DNA of 64,000 bases from Actinophytocola oryzae (lineage in GTDB: Bacteria > Actinomycetota > Actinomycetes > Mycobacteriales > Pseudonocardiaceae), in assembly GCF_004364325.1 (NCBI RefSeq), contig NZ_SOCP01000024.1:1-64000 (forward strand), written 5' to 3'. Positions within the stretch are counted from its first letter, which is position 1, and every line of letters begins with the position of its first letter. Made by a program: the position numbers and the translations under genes. Shown here piece by piece: positions 1-8,732 of the stretch. Below the pieces are notes generated by a model. It made no database searches and was not told the origin of the DNA. It saw nothing but the letters and a program-made list of their open reading frames with translations.

Positions 1-70
1 CTCCAGGGACGCCGTCTCATGACAGTCCTCGCAGGACAAGCGAAGCAAGCGTTCCCCGGAGGTCCCGGCC

Positions 71-889
71 ATGAACGAAGGTAGTCCTATCAGCGAGGAG
101 GACGTGCGGGGCGGGTTGCGTGACGCCGTCGCGGACGAGCCGGCACTGGACTTCGACCCCGACGCGCTGGTCGCCACCGCCCGGGCGCAGGTCAAGCGGC
201 GCCGCTCGTTCGTCGGGGCGGGCCTGGCGACGGCGGCGGTCGTCGTCGCGGCCGTCGCGATCCCGGTCGCGCTCGGCCGTGTCGGTACGACGCAGGTCGG
301 ACAGCAGCCACCCGCCACGAGCACCTCAGCGAGGCCGTCCACGACGGCGTCGACGCAGTGGCCGCCCTCGGAAGTCTCGACGGTCGACCACTCCGAGGCC
401 GACCTGCGCGAACGCAGTCAGGAGATGGCCACCCACTTGCGCGCGGCCGTGCCCGCGGCGATCGGCAACGCGTCTGAGTTCGAGTACGGCCAGTTCGGCG
501 GGGAGGCCGCTGGCGACTTCTACGACGGCCAGAACTACGTCGACGCGCCGGTCACCTTCACCATCGACGACGTCCGGTACTCGATCTTCCTCACCGTCTG
601 GGCACCCGGCGCTCCCCAGGTGTCCCCCGACACCGTGTGCGGGACGGGCTACACCTACTGCAAGCCGGGCGGCGTGCGTGAGGGCGGCCAGCTCGTGGTC
701 AGGGCCGAGGACCTCGGCGAGGAGGTCATCACGACCGTCTACCACTTCAGGAAGTCCGGCGCCGTGGTGCAGGTCGCCGCCTACAACTACGACATGACCG
801 GCAACTCGCTGCCCAAGTACATGCCGGACACCCCCGTCACGATCGACCAGCTGACGGCGCTCGCGACCGACCCGGAGCTGGGACTCTAG
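71..889 (+). CDS. Anti-sigma-like single-pass membrane protein
   Basis: The 272-residue protein has a short cytoplasmic N-terminus, a basic KRRR stop just before one membrane helix (about residues 46-69), a Ser/Thr/Pro-rich linker and an extracytoplasmic domain of about 150 residues with two cysteines (C190 and C197). This is the layout of the membrane partner found downstream of SigE-family sigma factors, and the pair at 29294-30618 in this window has the same design. A GGAGG ribosome-binding site lies at 58-62. The upstream gene is cut by the window edge: a frame ending with TGA at 20-22 could be its last codons, but 22 bases are too few to identify it. No enzymatic motif is visible. The anti-sigma role is inferred from architecture only. 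Confidence 0.6.
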   Translation: MNEGSPISEEDVRGGLRDAVADEPALDFDPDALVATARAQVKRRRSFVGAGLATAAVVVAAVAIPVALGRVGTTQVGQQPPATSTSARPSTTASTQWPPSEVSTVDHSEADLRERSQEMATHLRAAVPAAIGNASEFEYGQFGGEAAGDFYDGQNYVDAPVTFTIDDVRYSIFLTVWAPGAPQVSPDTVCGTGYTYCKPGGVREGGQLVVRAEDLGEEVITTVYHFRKSGAVVQVAAYNYDMTGNSLPKYMPDTPVTIDQLTALATDPELGL

Positions 890-899
890 GCTTGGTCGC

Positions 900-2333
900 G
901 TGACGTCCAAGCCCACCATCCCCAACGTCCTCGCCGGCCGCTACGCCTCGGTGGCACTCGCCGAGCTGTGGTCGCCGGAGCACAAGATCGTCCTGGAGCG
1001 GCGGCTGTGGCTCGCCGTGCTGCGTGCGCAGGCCGAGCTGGGCATCGACGTCCCCGACGGGGTGGTCGCCGACTACGAACGGGTGATCGACCAGGTCGAC
1101 CTGGCGTCGATCGCGGCCCGCGAACGGGTGACCCTGCACGACGTCAAGGCCCGCATCGAGGAGTTCAACGCGCTCGCCGGGCACGAGCACGTGCACAAGG
1201 GCATGACCTCCCGCGACCTCACGGAGAACGTCGAGCAGCTGCAGATCCGCAGGTCGCTGGAGCACCTCCGGGACCGCGTGGTGGCGGTGCTCGCGCGGCT
1301 GGCCGCGTTGGCGGCCGAGCACGGCGAGCTGGTGATGGCGGGCCGTTCGCACAACGTGGCCGCGCAGGCCACGACACTCGGCAAGCGGTTCGCCTCGGCG
1401 GCCGACGAGCTGCTGGTGGCGTTCGACCGGCTGGACGACCTGGTCGACCGGTACCCGCTGCGTGGCATCCAGGGTCCGGTCGGAACCGCTCAGGACATGC
1501 TGGACCTGCTGGGCGGCGACGAGTCGAGGCTGGACACGCTGCAGCGGACCATCGCGGGCTACCTCGGGTTCTCCCGTGTCTTCGACAGCGTCGGCCAGGT
1601 GTACCCGCGGTCGCTGGACTACGACGTGGTGACCGCGCTCGTGCAGGTGGCCGCCGCCCCGTCGAGCCTGGCGAAGACGATCCGCCTGATGGTGGGCCAC
1701 GAGCTGGCGACGGAGGGCTTCCGTGCCGGCCAGGTGGGCTCGTCGGCCATGCCGCACAAGATGAACACCCGGTCGAGTGAACGCGTCAACGGCTTCGCGG
1801 TGATCCTCCGCGGTTACGCGTCGATGGTCGGCGAGCTGGCGGGCGACCAGTGGAACGAGGGTGACGTGTCGTGCTCGGTGGTCCGCCGGGTGGCGCTGCC
1901 CGACGCGTTCTTCGCGCTGGACGGCCTGATCGAGACGTTCTTGACCGTGCTGGACTCGTTCGGCGCCTACCCGGCCGTGATCGCGCGGGAGCTGGACCGC
2001 TACCTCCCGTTCCTCGCCACGACGAAGGTCCTGATGGCGTCGGTGCAGGCGGGGATCGGCCGCGAGACGGCCCACGAGGCGATCAAGGAGCACGCGGTCG
2101 CGGTGGCACTGGCCATGCGTGAGCAGGGCGTGGAACGCAACGACCTGCTGGACCGCTTCGCCGCCGACGCCCGGATCCCGCTGGACCGCGCGGCGCTCGA
2201 CGCGCTGCTTGCCGACCGACTCCCGTTCACCGGTGTGGCGAGTGCCCAGGTCGCGGCCGTGGTGAAGCGGGTGTCGGACGTGGTGGCGCGGTTCCCGGAC
2301 GCGGCGAGGTACGTCCCCGGTGCGATCCTCTGA
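900..2333 (+). CDS. purB: Adenylosuccinate lyase
   Basis: PurB catalyses two fumarate-eliminating steps of purine synthesis: SAICAR to AICAR, and adenylosuccinate to AMP. The 477-residue protein carries the fumarase/aspartase superfamily signature GSSAMPHKMN at residues 280-289, which forms the flexible catalytic loop, and the conserved TSRDLTENVEQLQ and VGTAQDM regions earlier in the chain. The length is normal for the actinobacterial PurB type. The start is GTG at 900, 10 bases after the preceding stop. It is the first of five scattered purine genes in the window, with purSQL, purF and purM following on the same strand. Confidence 0.97.
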   Translation: MTSKPTIPNVLAGRYASVALAELWSPEHKIVLERRLWLAVLRAQAELGIDVPDGVVADYERVIDQVDLASIAARERVTLHDVKARIEEFNALAGHEHVHKGMTSRDLTENVEQLQIRRSLEHLRDRVVAVLARLAALAAEHGELVMAGRSHNVAAQATTLGKRFASAADELLVAFDRLDDLVDRYPLRGIQGPVGTAQDMLDLLGGDESRLDTLQRTIAGYLGFSRVFDSVGQVYPRSLDYDVVTALVQVAAAPSSLAKTIRLMVGHELATEGFRAGQVGSSAMPHKMNTRSSERVNGFAVILRGYASMVGELAGDQWNEGDVSCSVVRRVALPDAFFALDGLIETFLTVLDSFGAYPAVIARELDRYLPFLATTKVLMASVQAGIGRETAHEAIKEHAVAVALAMREQGVERNDLLDRFAADARIPLDRAALDALLADRLPFTGVASAQVAAVVKRVSDVVARFPDAARYVPGAIL

Positions 2334-2361
2334 CCCCCGCGAGGCCGTTACCCTCGGGTGC

Positions 2362-3171
2362 GTGGCAACTGTCTCGGACCTGATGCTCTACCCGGTGAAG
2401 GGCTGCGCAGGCTCGCCGCTGACGCGTGCGCGGGTGCTGCCGACGGGCGTGCTGCACGACCGCTCGTTCATGTTCGTCCGCGAGTCGGACGGCGTGTTCC
2501 GCAGCCAGCGCACCACTCCCGGGATGTCGGTCGTCTACCCGGAGCTGTCGACGGACGCCGACAAGCTGACTCTGTCCGCCCCGGACACGACGGCCCTGGT
2601 ACTGGACGTGCGCCAGGAGGGCCCGAGGCGGGAGGTGGAGATCCACCGCATCTGGCGTGGCGAGGCGGTCGACCAGGGCGACGAGGCCGCCGACTGGGCG
2701 AGCACCCTGCTGGGGGAGCCGGTCCGGCTGGTGCGGGTGGCGCCGGACCACGAGCGCGCCGTGGACGAGTGGCACGGGGTCGTCACGTTCACCGATTCGA
2801 CACCACTGCACCTGACGTCGGTGTCCTCACTGGACGACCTCAACGCCAGGATCAGGCGGAAGGGCGCCGACCCGGTGCCGATGGCGCGCTTCCGGTCGAA
2901 CATCGTGATCGAGGGCTGGGACACCCCCTACACCGAGGACTCGCTGCGGGACTTCGTCATCGGCACGGCCCGCCTGCGTTGGGTCAAGCCGGACATCCGC
3001 TGCAAGGTCACGATGGTGGACCAGCTGACCGGGCACTCGGCGGGCCCGGAACCCCTCCGCACGCTGGCCGACTACCGGCGGGAGCCCGAGGGCGGCGTGA
3101 GCTTCGGCATCAAGGTCGCGGTGACCGCGCCCGGCGAGATCCAGGTGGGTGACGAGCTGGTGGTCGGGTGA
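2362..3171 (+). CDS. MOSC domain-containing protein
   Basis: The protein begins with the MOSC N-terminal beta-barrel motif (DLMLYPVKGCAG) and has the C-terminal MOSC region (residues about 130-265) with RFRSNIVIEG and the conserved cysteine in KPDIRCKVTMVD. MOSC proteins handle sulfur on molybdenum cofactor or related Mo-dependent reductases such as mARC/YcbX; the substrate here is unknown. I place the start at GTG 2362, giving 269 residues, because the recognisable family N-terminus begins there. An earlier in-frame start at 2320 would overlap purB by 14 bases. No molybdoenzyme gene lies nearby, so the context does not name a partner. Confidence 0.88.
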   Translation: MATVSDLMLYPVKGCAGSPLTRARVLPTGVLHDRSFMFVRESDGVFRSQRTTPGMSVVYPELSTDADKLTLSAPDTTALVLDVRQEGPRREVEIHRIWRGEAVDQGDEAADWASTLLGEPVRLVRVAPDHERAVDEWHGVVTFTDSTPLHLTSVSSLDDLNARIRRKGADPVPMARFRSNIVIEGWDTPYTEDSLRDFVIGTARLRWVKPDIRCKVTMVDQLTGHSAGPEPLRTLADYRREPEGGVSFGIKVAVTAPGEIQVGDELVVG

Positions 3172-3179
3172 TCCGGCCG

Positions 3180-3989
3180 TCACCTCGCGAACAGGAGCAC
3201 TACCTGGTCGCCGACCTTGCCGCCGAGCTCGCGTGCCGCTGAGCCGCGGTTCACCGCCAGTGCCACCCTGGCGCCCGAGTCGACGTAGATGACCAGCCCG
3301 TCGCCGGTCGAGTCGGCGAAGGTGCGCCCGACGGTCGCCGTCACGGAACGGCCGTTGAGGTTGGCGTGTGCCGTCGTGCCTGGCTCGGCGCCGCTCGCGT
3401 CGAGGTCGGCGCCCGTCGCGGCCAGCTGGAGGTTGCCGAACGTGTCGACGTACCGGATCTCGGTCGTGAGCCTGCCCTGCGTCACGGACGTCGACGGTTC
3501 CGGAAGCCGCACCAGGGTGGCCGGGTCCACTTCGGGGCCGAACCTGGCGGCGGGGACCCCCTCGGCGAGGTGCGCGGCCGCAGGCGCGAACACGTCCCGG
3601 CCGTGGAACGTCGCGGACACCGTCGGCAGGCGGTACGCGGGCTCGGTCAGCTCGTAGGCCGCCCGGAGGCCGCCGAGCGCCTCCGCCGCGGCCACCAGCA
3701 ACCCGTTGTCCGGCCCGACCAGCGCACCTTCTGCCGCGACGAGCACGAGACCCCGCCGGTCGGTCCCCACCCCCGGGTCCACCACCGCGAGGTGCACCGC
3801 GGGCGGCAGGTACGGGACGGCCTGTGCGAGCACGGCGGCTCCGCGTCGCACGTCCTGCGGCGGCACCGTGTGGCTGAGGTGGATGACCCGAGGCCCCGGC
3901 GCGATCCGCGCGACGACCCCTTCACACACGCCGACGAACCCGTCATCGATCCCGTAGTCGGTCGTGAACGAGATCCAGTCGTAGCTCAT
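3180..3989 (-). CDS. SAM hydroxide adenosyltransferase (DUF62 family)
   Basis: The 269-residue protein matches the DUF62 family, which uses a water-derived hydroxide to split S-adenosylmethionine into adenosine and methionine and is related to fluorinase and SalL chlorinase. Visible family motifs are FTTDYGIDDGFVGVCEG at the N-terminus, VVDPGVGTDRRG in the middle and GPDNGLL after it. The ATG at 3989 is preferred over the in-frame TTG at 3995. The ordinary family member is a housekeeping enzyme. I see no insertion of the kind that marks fluorinases, so halogenation is not suggested. It converges on the MOSC gene, with 8 bases between the stops. Confidence 0.9.
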   Translation of the reverse strand: MSYDWISFTTDYGIDDGFVGVCEGVVARIAPGPRVIHLSHTVPPQDVRRGAAVLAQAVPYLPPAVHLAVVDPGVGTDRRGLVLVAAEGALVGPDNGLLVAAAEALGGLRAAYELTEPAYRLPTVSATFHGRDVFAPAAAHLAEGVPAARFGPEVDPATLVRLPEPSTSVTQGRLTTEIRYVDTFGNLQLAATGADLDASGAEPGTTAHANLNGRSVTATVGRTFADSTGDGLVIYVDSGARVALAVNRGSAARELGGKVGDQVVLLFAR

Positions 3990-4122
3990 CGGCAAACTCT
4001 ACGGTCGGGCAGACCGGAAAATGTCCCTCGTCGGTGGCAGGCGTGAATTCCGGGTGAAAGCGTGGCGTAGTTCGGCAACACGTCACCCACAGGTCGGCTC
4101 GGTGTCACCAACGCATGTCGTC

Positions 4123-4842
4123 ATGGGTGACGTGTCCGCCCGACTGATGGTGTCGCTCTCCGGCATCAACGCATGGACCCTGGAACGCAGCGCCGACCTG
4201 AGCAGGGAACTGGCCGCCCGTGGTGTGCCGCTGTCGATGTTGTTCGCCCCCAGGATCGCCGGGGTCGACCAGCAGGCGGTGGTGCTGAACTGGATCCGTG
4301 AGCAGCAGGCAGCGGGCAACGCCCTGCTGCAGCACGGCTACGACCACGCGGCAGATCCCCGGACCCGCACGATCCGCAGACGCGCGGAGTTCGCCTCCCT
4401 CCCCGCCTACGAGGCGAAGCTCCGCCTGACCGCGTCCGCCACCGCGATGGAACGCCTGAACCTGACCTCGGCCGCCTTCGCCCCGCCCCGGTGGGTGGCG
4501 TCGCCTGGCACGATGCTGGCGTTGCGCCACAAGGGTTTCACGCTGTGCGCGGACCTGGTGGGCATCCGCGACCTCCGCACCGAGACCGTCCACAGAGGAC
4601 GTGTGCAGGGCTTCGGCGTCGGCGAGCGAGCTGAGCCGTGGTGGTGCTTCGCCCTGGTGATGGGTGCCGCCCGCGCGGCACGCAGGGGCCAGCTCGTCCG
4701 CCTGGCCGTCGACACGGCCGACCTCGCCAGGTCGGGACCGCGTCAGGCCCTGCTGGACGCGGTGGACATCGCCCTGCACCACGGCGCGACCGCGCTCACC
4801 TACCCGGAGCTGCTGGCTCCCCGGACCGCCCGCGCCGCGTGA
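4123..4842 (+). CDS. DUF2334-type polysaccharide deacetylase-like protein
   Basis: The 239-residue protein resembles DUF2334/NodB-like deacetylases: an early LMVSLSGIN strand, GNALLQHGYDH holding the histidine region of the family, and the later APPRWVASPGTMLAL segment. The usual NodB DD motif is not obvious at the N-terminus, where SLSGIN occupies the expected place, so catalytic competence is uncertain. The start is set at ATG 4123 because the family similarity begins there; a longer frame from 4021 adds a low-quality extension. It has no signal peptide, so it would be cytosolic. It converges with the aldehyde dehydrogenase gene, with 3 bases between the stops. Confidence 0.72.
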   Translation: MGDVSARLMVSLSGINAWTLERSADLSRELAARGVPLSMLFAPRIAGVDQQAVVLNWIREQQAAGNALLQHGYDHAADPRTRTIRRRAEFASLPAYEAKLRLTASATAMERLNLTSAAFAPPRWVASPGTMLALRHKGFTLCADLVGIRDLRTETVHRGRVQGFGVGERAEPWWCFALVMGAARAARRGQLVRLAVDTADLARSGPRQALLDAVDIALHHGATALTYPELLAPRTARAA

Positions 4843-4845
4843 CGG

Positions 4846-6333
4846 TCAGCGGCGTTTGCCGTGCAGCAGGGTGATCAGCTTGGCCACGGTCGCGTCGGTC
4901 TTGGCCGAGCGGTTGAACGTGGTCAGCACCAGCGGGGCGCGGAAACGCTGCCTCGCTATGGCCTTCGTCCTGGCGAACTCCTTGAGGCCCTCCTGGCCGT
5001 GGATCCGACCGAAGCCCGACTCGCCGATGCCGCCGAACGGCAGCGACGGGATGCCCGCGAACGAGATCACGCCGTTGACCGAGGTCATGCCGGACCGCAG
5101 CCTGCGGGCCAGCTCCATCCCCCGCCGTTTCGAGAAGACCGTCGACGCCAGCCCGTACTTCGAGTCGTTGGCCTTCTCGACCGCCTCGTCCATGTCGGCG
5201 ACCTTCGCGATCGTCAGCGTCGGGCCGAACGTCTCCTCACGCACCGCGGCCGAGTCCTCGGGGACGTCCACCAACACGGTCGGCTGCACGAAGCGGTCAC
5301 CCACCGCGTCCTCGCCGCCCACCAGGGCCCTGCCGCCCCTGGCCAGGGCGTCCTTGATATGCCTGCGGATGACGGCCAACTGGCCCGGCATGGTGATCGG
5401 GCCGATCTGCGCCTCGGCGTCGCCGCCCGCGCGGACGTCACCGGCGATCTTCACGACCTTCGCCACGAAGTCGTCGTACACCCGCTCGTGCACGTACACG
5501 CGCTCCACGCCGACACACGTCTGACCCGCGTTCGACATGCCGCCCCACACGGCCGCGTCCGCCGCCTCGTCGAGATCGGCGTCGACGTCCACCAGCAGTG
5601 CGTCCTTGCCGCCCGCCTCGATCAGGACCGGGGTCAGCGTCTCGGCGCACGCGGCCATGATCTTCTTGCCCGTGGCGGGCGAGCCGGTGAACGCGAGCTT
5701 GTCCACACCCGACCGGCACAGCGCCGCACCCGTCTGGCCGTAGCCCGTGACCAGCTGGAACACCGGGTGCTCCGGCACGGCCTCCGCGAAGCTGTCGACC
5801 AGCCAGCGCCCCACCCCCGGGGTGTACTCGCTCGGCTTGAACACCACGGCGTTGCCCGCGGCCAGCGCGTACGCGATCGAGCCCATCGGGGTGAAGACCG
5901 GGTAGTTCCACGGGCCGATCACGCCGACCACGCCGAGCGGCTGGAACTCGACCGACGCGGCCTGGTTCGCCATCAGCATCCCGGCGGGCCTGCGCTTGCG
6001 GCCGAGCACCTTGGCCGCGTTCTTCGCCGCCCACGCCGTGTGGTCGATGGCCAGCACGATCTCCAGCATGGCGTCGGCGTGCGGCTTGCCCGTCTCGGCG
6101 TGCACGACCTCCGCGAGCTGCGCGGCCCGGCGCGTGATCACACCCTTCCAGCGCTGCAGCCGCTCGGCCCGGCCCGCGAACCCGAGGCCCGCCCACCACA
6201 GCGCCGCCTCGCGAGCCCGTGACACGGCCGAGGCCACGTCCTCGTCCGAGTTGACGGGGTAGGTGCCGACGACCTCGTCGGTGGCCGGGTTCAGCGAGTC
6301 GAACGTGTCCTGCTTCGCTTGGACGGCGGTCAT
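4846..6333 (-). CDS. Aldehyde dehydrogenase family protein
   Basis: This is a complete 495-residue NAD(P)-dependent aldehyde dehydrogenase. The catalytic cysteine is C273 in NAGQTCVGVER, the general base is E239 in EAGGKD, and the oxyanion asparagine is N143 in GPWNYP; the cofactor loop FTGSPATGKKI is also present. The C-terminal GIGESGFGRIHG is typical of the group that includes succinate-semialdehyde and related dehydrogenases. The exact substrate cannot be read from the sequence. The start is ATG 6333 behind a GGGAGG site, with an in-frame GTG one codon earlier. The MBL-fold gene at 6409 is divergent. Confidence 0.93.
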   Translation of the reverse strand: MTAVQAKQDTFDSLNPATDEVVGTYPVNSDEDVASAVSRAREAALWWAGLGFAGRAERLQRWKGVITRRAAQLAEVVHAETGKPHADAMLEIVLAIDHTAWAAKNAAKVLGRKRRPAGMLMANQAASVEFQPLGVVGVIGPWNYPVFTPMGSIAYALAAGNAVVFKPSEYTPGVGRWLVDSFAEAVPEHPVFQLVTGYGQTGAALCRSGVDKLAFTGSPATGKKIMAACAETLTPVLIEAGGKDALLVDVDADLDEAADAAVWGGMSNAGQTCVGVERVYVHERVYDDFVAKVVKIAGDVRAGGDAEAQIGPITMPGQLAVIRRHIKDALARGGRALVGGEDAVGDRFVQPTVLVDVPEDSAAVREETFGPTLTIAKVADMDEAVEKANDSKYGLASTVFSKRRGMELARRLRSGMTSVNGVISFAGIPSLPFGGIGESGFGRIHGQEGLKEFARTKAIARQRFRAPLVLTTFNRSAKTDATVAKLITLLHGKRR

Positions 6334-6408
6334 CACTGGCCTCCCTGGTGGCGAGTTCCGCCGCTCACGCTACCCGCCAGTAGCGATTGCCGGTACTAGC
6401 CTGGGCCC

Positions 6409-7050
6409 GTGCAGATCGTTCATCACGGCCATTCCTGCGTGCTGCTGTCGACCGACACCGCGCGCCTGCTCTTCGACCCTGGCGCGTTCTCGACCGGCTT
6501 CGAGTCGGCCCGCGAGCTGGACGCCATCCTGATCACCCACCAGCACTTCGACCACCTGGACGGGTCCCGCCTGCCCGCCCTGGTCGAGGCCAACCCCGGC
6601 GCGGCGCTCGTCGTCGACGAGGACAGCGTGCCGGAGCTGGAGAAGGTCGGTCTCACCCCGACGTCGGTCGCCCGGCCGGGTGACACGTTCACCTTCGGTG
6701 GCACCTCGGTCTCCGTCGTCGGCGGCAGGCACGCGACCATCCACGAGGACACCCCGACGCCTGCCAACGCGGGCTACATCGTGGACGACGGCGCCTTCTA
6801 CCACCCCGGCGACGCGTTGTTCGTGCCGGAACAGCGGATCGACGTGCTCGGCCTGCCGATGGCCGCGCCGTGGATGAAGACCAGCGAGGCGGTCGACTTC
6901 CTGCGTGCGGTCAGGCCCAGGGTCGCGGTGCCGATCCACGAGGCCCTGCTGTCCGAGGTCGGCTTCCAGGTGCAGCAGAGCTTCGTGACCGGACTGGCGG
7001 CCGACCCGGAGTTCCTGGCGCTGCCCCGGGACGTGCCGACCCTGGTCTGA
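6409..7050 (+). CDS. MBL-fold metal-dependent hydrolase (UlaG-like)
   Basis: The 213-residue protein has the metallo-beta-lactamase HxHxDH motif THQHFDH (H44, H46, D48, H49). Further likely metal ligands are in GGRHATIH, FYHPGDALF and VPIHEALL. The short HHGHSCVLL N-terminus and the compact length match the UlaG/YtkL-like branch, whose members are lactonases, phosphodiesterases or of unknown function. The start is GTG 6409. It is transcribed away from the aldehyde dehydrogenase, with a 75-base shared promoter region, and ends 5 bases before the DnaA-box cluster. Confidence 0.88.
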   Translation: MQIVHHGHSCVLLSTDTARLLFDPGAFSTGFESARELDAILITHQHFDHLDGSRLPALVEANPGAALVVDEDSVPELEKVGLTPTSVARPGDTFTFGGTSVSVVGGRHATIHEDTPTPANAGYIVDDGAFYHPGDALFVPEQRIDVLGLPMAAPWMKTSEAVDFLRAVRPRVAVPIHEALLSEVGFQVQQSFVTGLAADPEFLALPRDVPTLV

Positions 7051-7054
7051 CCGT

Positions 7055-7142
7055 TTGTCCACACTTGTGGACAACTCTGTGGATGGGTCGAACGCGTGTT
7101 CGGGACGAGTTCATCCACAGGTGTGGACAAACCTGTGGATGA
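7055..7142. repeat. Duplicated DnaA-box module (two sets of three boxes)
   Basis: Six 9-mers resembling actinobacterial DnaA boxes lie between convergent genes. TTGTCCACA is at 7055-7063; TGTGGACAA at 7066-7074 and TGTGGATGG at 7078-7086 are on the opposite strand. TCATCCACA is at 7111-7119; TGTGGACAA at 7122-7130 and TGTGGATGA at 7134-7142 are again opposite. Both triplets keep the same orientation pattern and the same 11- and 12-base offsets, and TCGAAC follows each set, so the unit looks duplicated with a 56-base period. The second unit also forms a perfect 13-bp inverted repeat (7110-7122 with 7131-7143) around an 8-base loop, which could act as a two-way terminator. Binding by DnaA is inferred from motif match. 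Confidence 0.7.
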
Positions 7143-7157
7143 ATCGAACATCAGTTC

Positions 7158-8711
7158 TCAGCGGAGCAGGGCTCGGCCCCTGACCAGGTCGGCGGTCCTC
7201 TCCGCGACCATGATCGTCGGGGCGTTGGTGTTGCCCCGGGGGACCGTCGGCATGACCGACGCGTCCACGACTCGCAGACCGTCGACCCCGTGCACCTTCA
7301 ACGTCGGATCGACCACGCTGAGTTCCCCTTCGCCCATCGCGCACGTCCCGACCGGGTGATACAGCGTCTGCGTGTGTGCCCGAGCGTGCTCGACCATGTC
7401 CGCGGCCGGCAGGAACAGCTCGGTCAGGTACTTCGCGAGTGGTCCGACCGCCGCGATCTCCTGGAGCGTGTGCAGGGCCGACACCATCGCGTCGAGGTCC
7501 TCTGGCGCCGAGAAGTACGCGGGGTCGATCTCCGGGCGCCAGCGCGGGTCCGCCGAGCGCAGCAGGACCCTGCCGCGCGACTGCACGTCCACCAGCGTCG
7601 CGCCCGCCGTGAAGCCCGCGGCCGTCGGCTCACGCATGCCGTTGTCGTAGAACAGGCTCGGCGCGACGTGGACCTGCATGTCCGGGCCTGCCAGGCCGTC
7701 GCGGGTGTGGAAGAACCCGCCGGACTCGCCGATGTTCGACGCGAACGGGCCGCGCCCGGTCGCCTGCCAGCGGAGCAGCCGCGACGGCGTCAGTACCGAC
7801 ACGAGGTCGGTGGTGTCCCTGGTGCGCCAGAGCAGCGGCGCGGCCGGGTGGTCGTGCAGGTTCTCGCCGACGCCGGGCAGGTGCGCGACCACGTCGATGT
7901 CGAGCGAGCGCAGGTGGTTCGCCGGGCCGACACCGGACAGCATGAGGATCTGCGGCGAGTTGATGGCGCCGCCGCACAGCAGGACCTCGGTCGCGCCGAC
8001 CTCGTGGTCGGCGCCGCCCCGCGAGTAGGCGACCCCCGAAGCGCGGGTTCCGTCGAACAGGATGCGGTTGACCAGCGCGGACGTCCGGACGGTCAGGTTC
8101 GAGCGGCGGAGCGCGGGCCGGAGGTAGGCGTCCGCGGTCGACCAGCGCCTGCCGCGCCTGCACGTCACCTGGTAGAGGCCCGCGCCCTCCTGGGTGACGC
8201 CGTTGAAGTCGTCGTTCGGTTTCATGCCCCACGTGACCGCCGAGTCCACCCACGCCTGCGACAGCGGGTGGGTGTACCGGCGGTCCTCCACGTGCAGCGG
8301 GCCGTCGGTGCCGTGCAGTGGCCCCGCCAGGCGCGAGTTGGCCTCCGAACGGATGAAGTACGGCAGCACCTCGTCGTACGACCAGCCCTGCGGCCACGCG
8401 TCGTAGTCCGCGCGGTTGCCCCGGATGTAGATCATCGCGTTCATCGACGAGCAGCCGCCGAGCACCTTCGCCCTCGGCCAGTACGTGCGGCGGTCGCCGA
8501 GGTGCTTCTGCTCGACCGTCTCGTAGTTCCAGTCGTGGCGGGTCTTGAACAGCGTGGAGAAGGCGGCCGGGATGTGGATCTCGTCGGCGTCGTCCTCGCC
8601 GCCCGCCTCCAGCAGCAGCACCCGGGCCGACTCGTCCTCGCTCAGCCGGTTCGCCAGCACGCAGCCCGCGCTGCCGGCACCGATGACGACGTAGTCGAAG
8701 CTCTCGGCCAT
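7158..8711 (-). CDS. GMC-family FAD-dependent oxidoreductase
   Basis: The 517-residue flavoprotein opens with the FAD-binding Rossmann motif VVIGAGSAGCVLANRL (residues 8-23) and has the GMC signatures GGCSSMNAMIYIRG (about residues 85-98) and GAINSPQILMLSGVGP. Near the C-terminus are YHPVGTCAMG, holding the catalytic histidine, and GNTNAPTIM. Members include choline dehydrogenase and alcohol oxidases; the substrate is not evident here. An ATG at 8711 follows a GGGGG site. The gene lies 21 bases downstream of the epimerase-like gene on the same strand and is probably cotranscribed with it. Confidence 0.93.
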   Translation of the reverse strand: MAESFDYVVIGAGSAGCVLANRLSEDESARVLLLEAGGEDDADEIHIPAAFSTLFKTRHDWNYETVEQKHLGDRRTYWPRAKVLGGCSSMNAMIYIRGNRADYDAWPQGWSYDEVLPYFIRSEANSRLAGPLHGTDGPLHVEDRRYTHPLSQAWVDSAVTWGMKPNDDFNGVTQEGAGLYQVTCRRGRRWSTADAYLRPALRRSNLTVRTSALVNRILFDGTRASGVAYSRGGADHEVGATEVLLCGGAINSPQILMLSGVGPANHLRSLDIDVVAHLPGVGENLHDHPAAPLLWRTRDTTDLVSVLTPSRLLRWQATGRGPFASNIGESGGFFHTRDGLAGPDMQVHVAPSLFYDNGMREPTAAGFTAGATLVDVQSRGRVLLRSADPRWRPEIDPAYFSAPEDLDAMVSALHTLQEIAAVGPLAKYLTELFLPAADMVEHARAHTQTLYHPVGTCAMGEGELSVVDPTLKVHGVDGLRVVDASVMPTVPRGNTNAPTIMVAERTADLVRGRALLR

Positions 8712-8732
8712 CCCCCGAGGGTGCCACCCCGG

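Noticed and set aside
3180..3989. SAM-dependent halogenase (fluorinase or SalL type)
   Set aside because: It belongs to the same superfamily, but no halogenase-specific loop insertion was seen and the neighbours do not suggest halometabolite synthesis.
4021..4122. N-terminal extension of the deacetylase-like protein from ATG 4021
   Set aside because: The first 34 codons have no family similarity and overlap a likely promoter region; ATG 4123 fits better.
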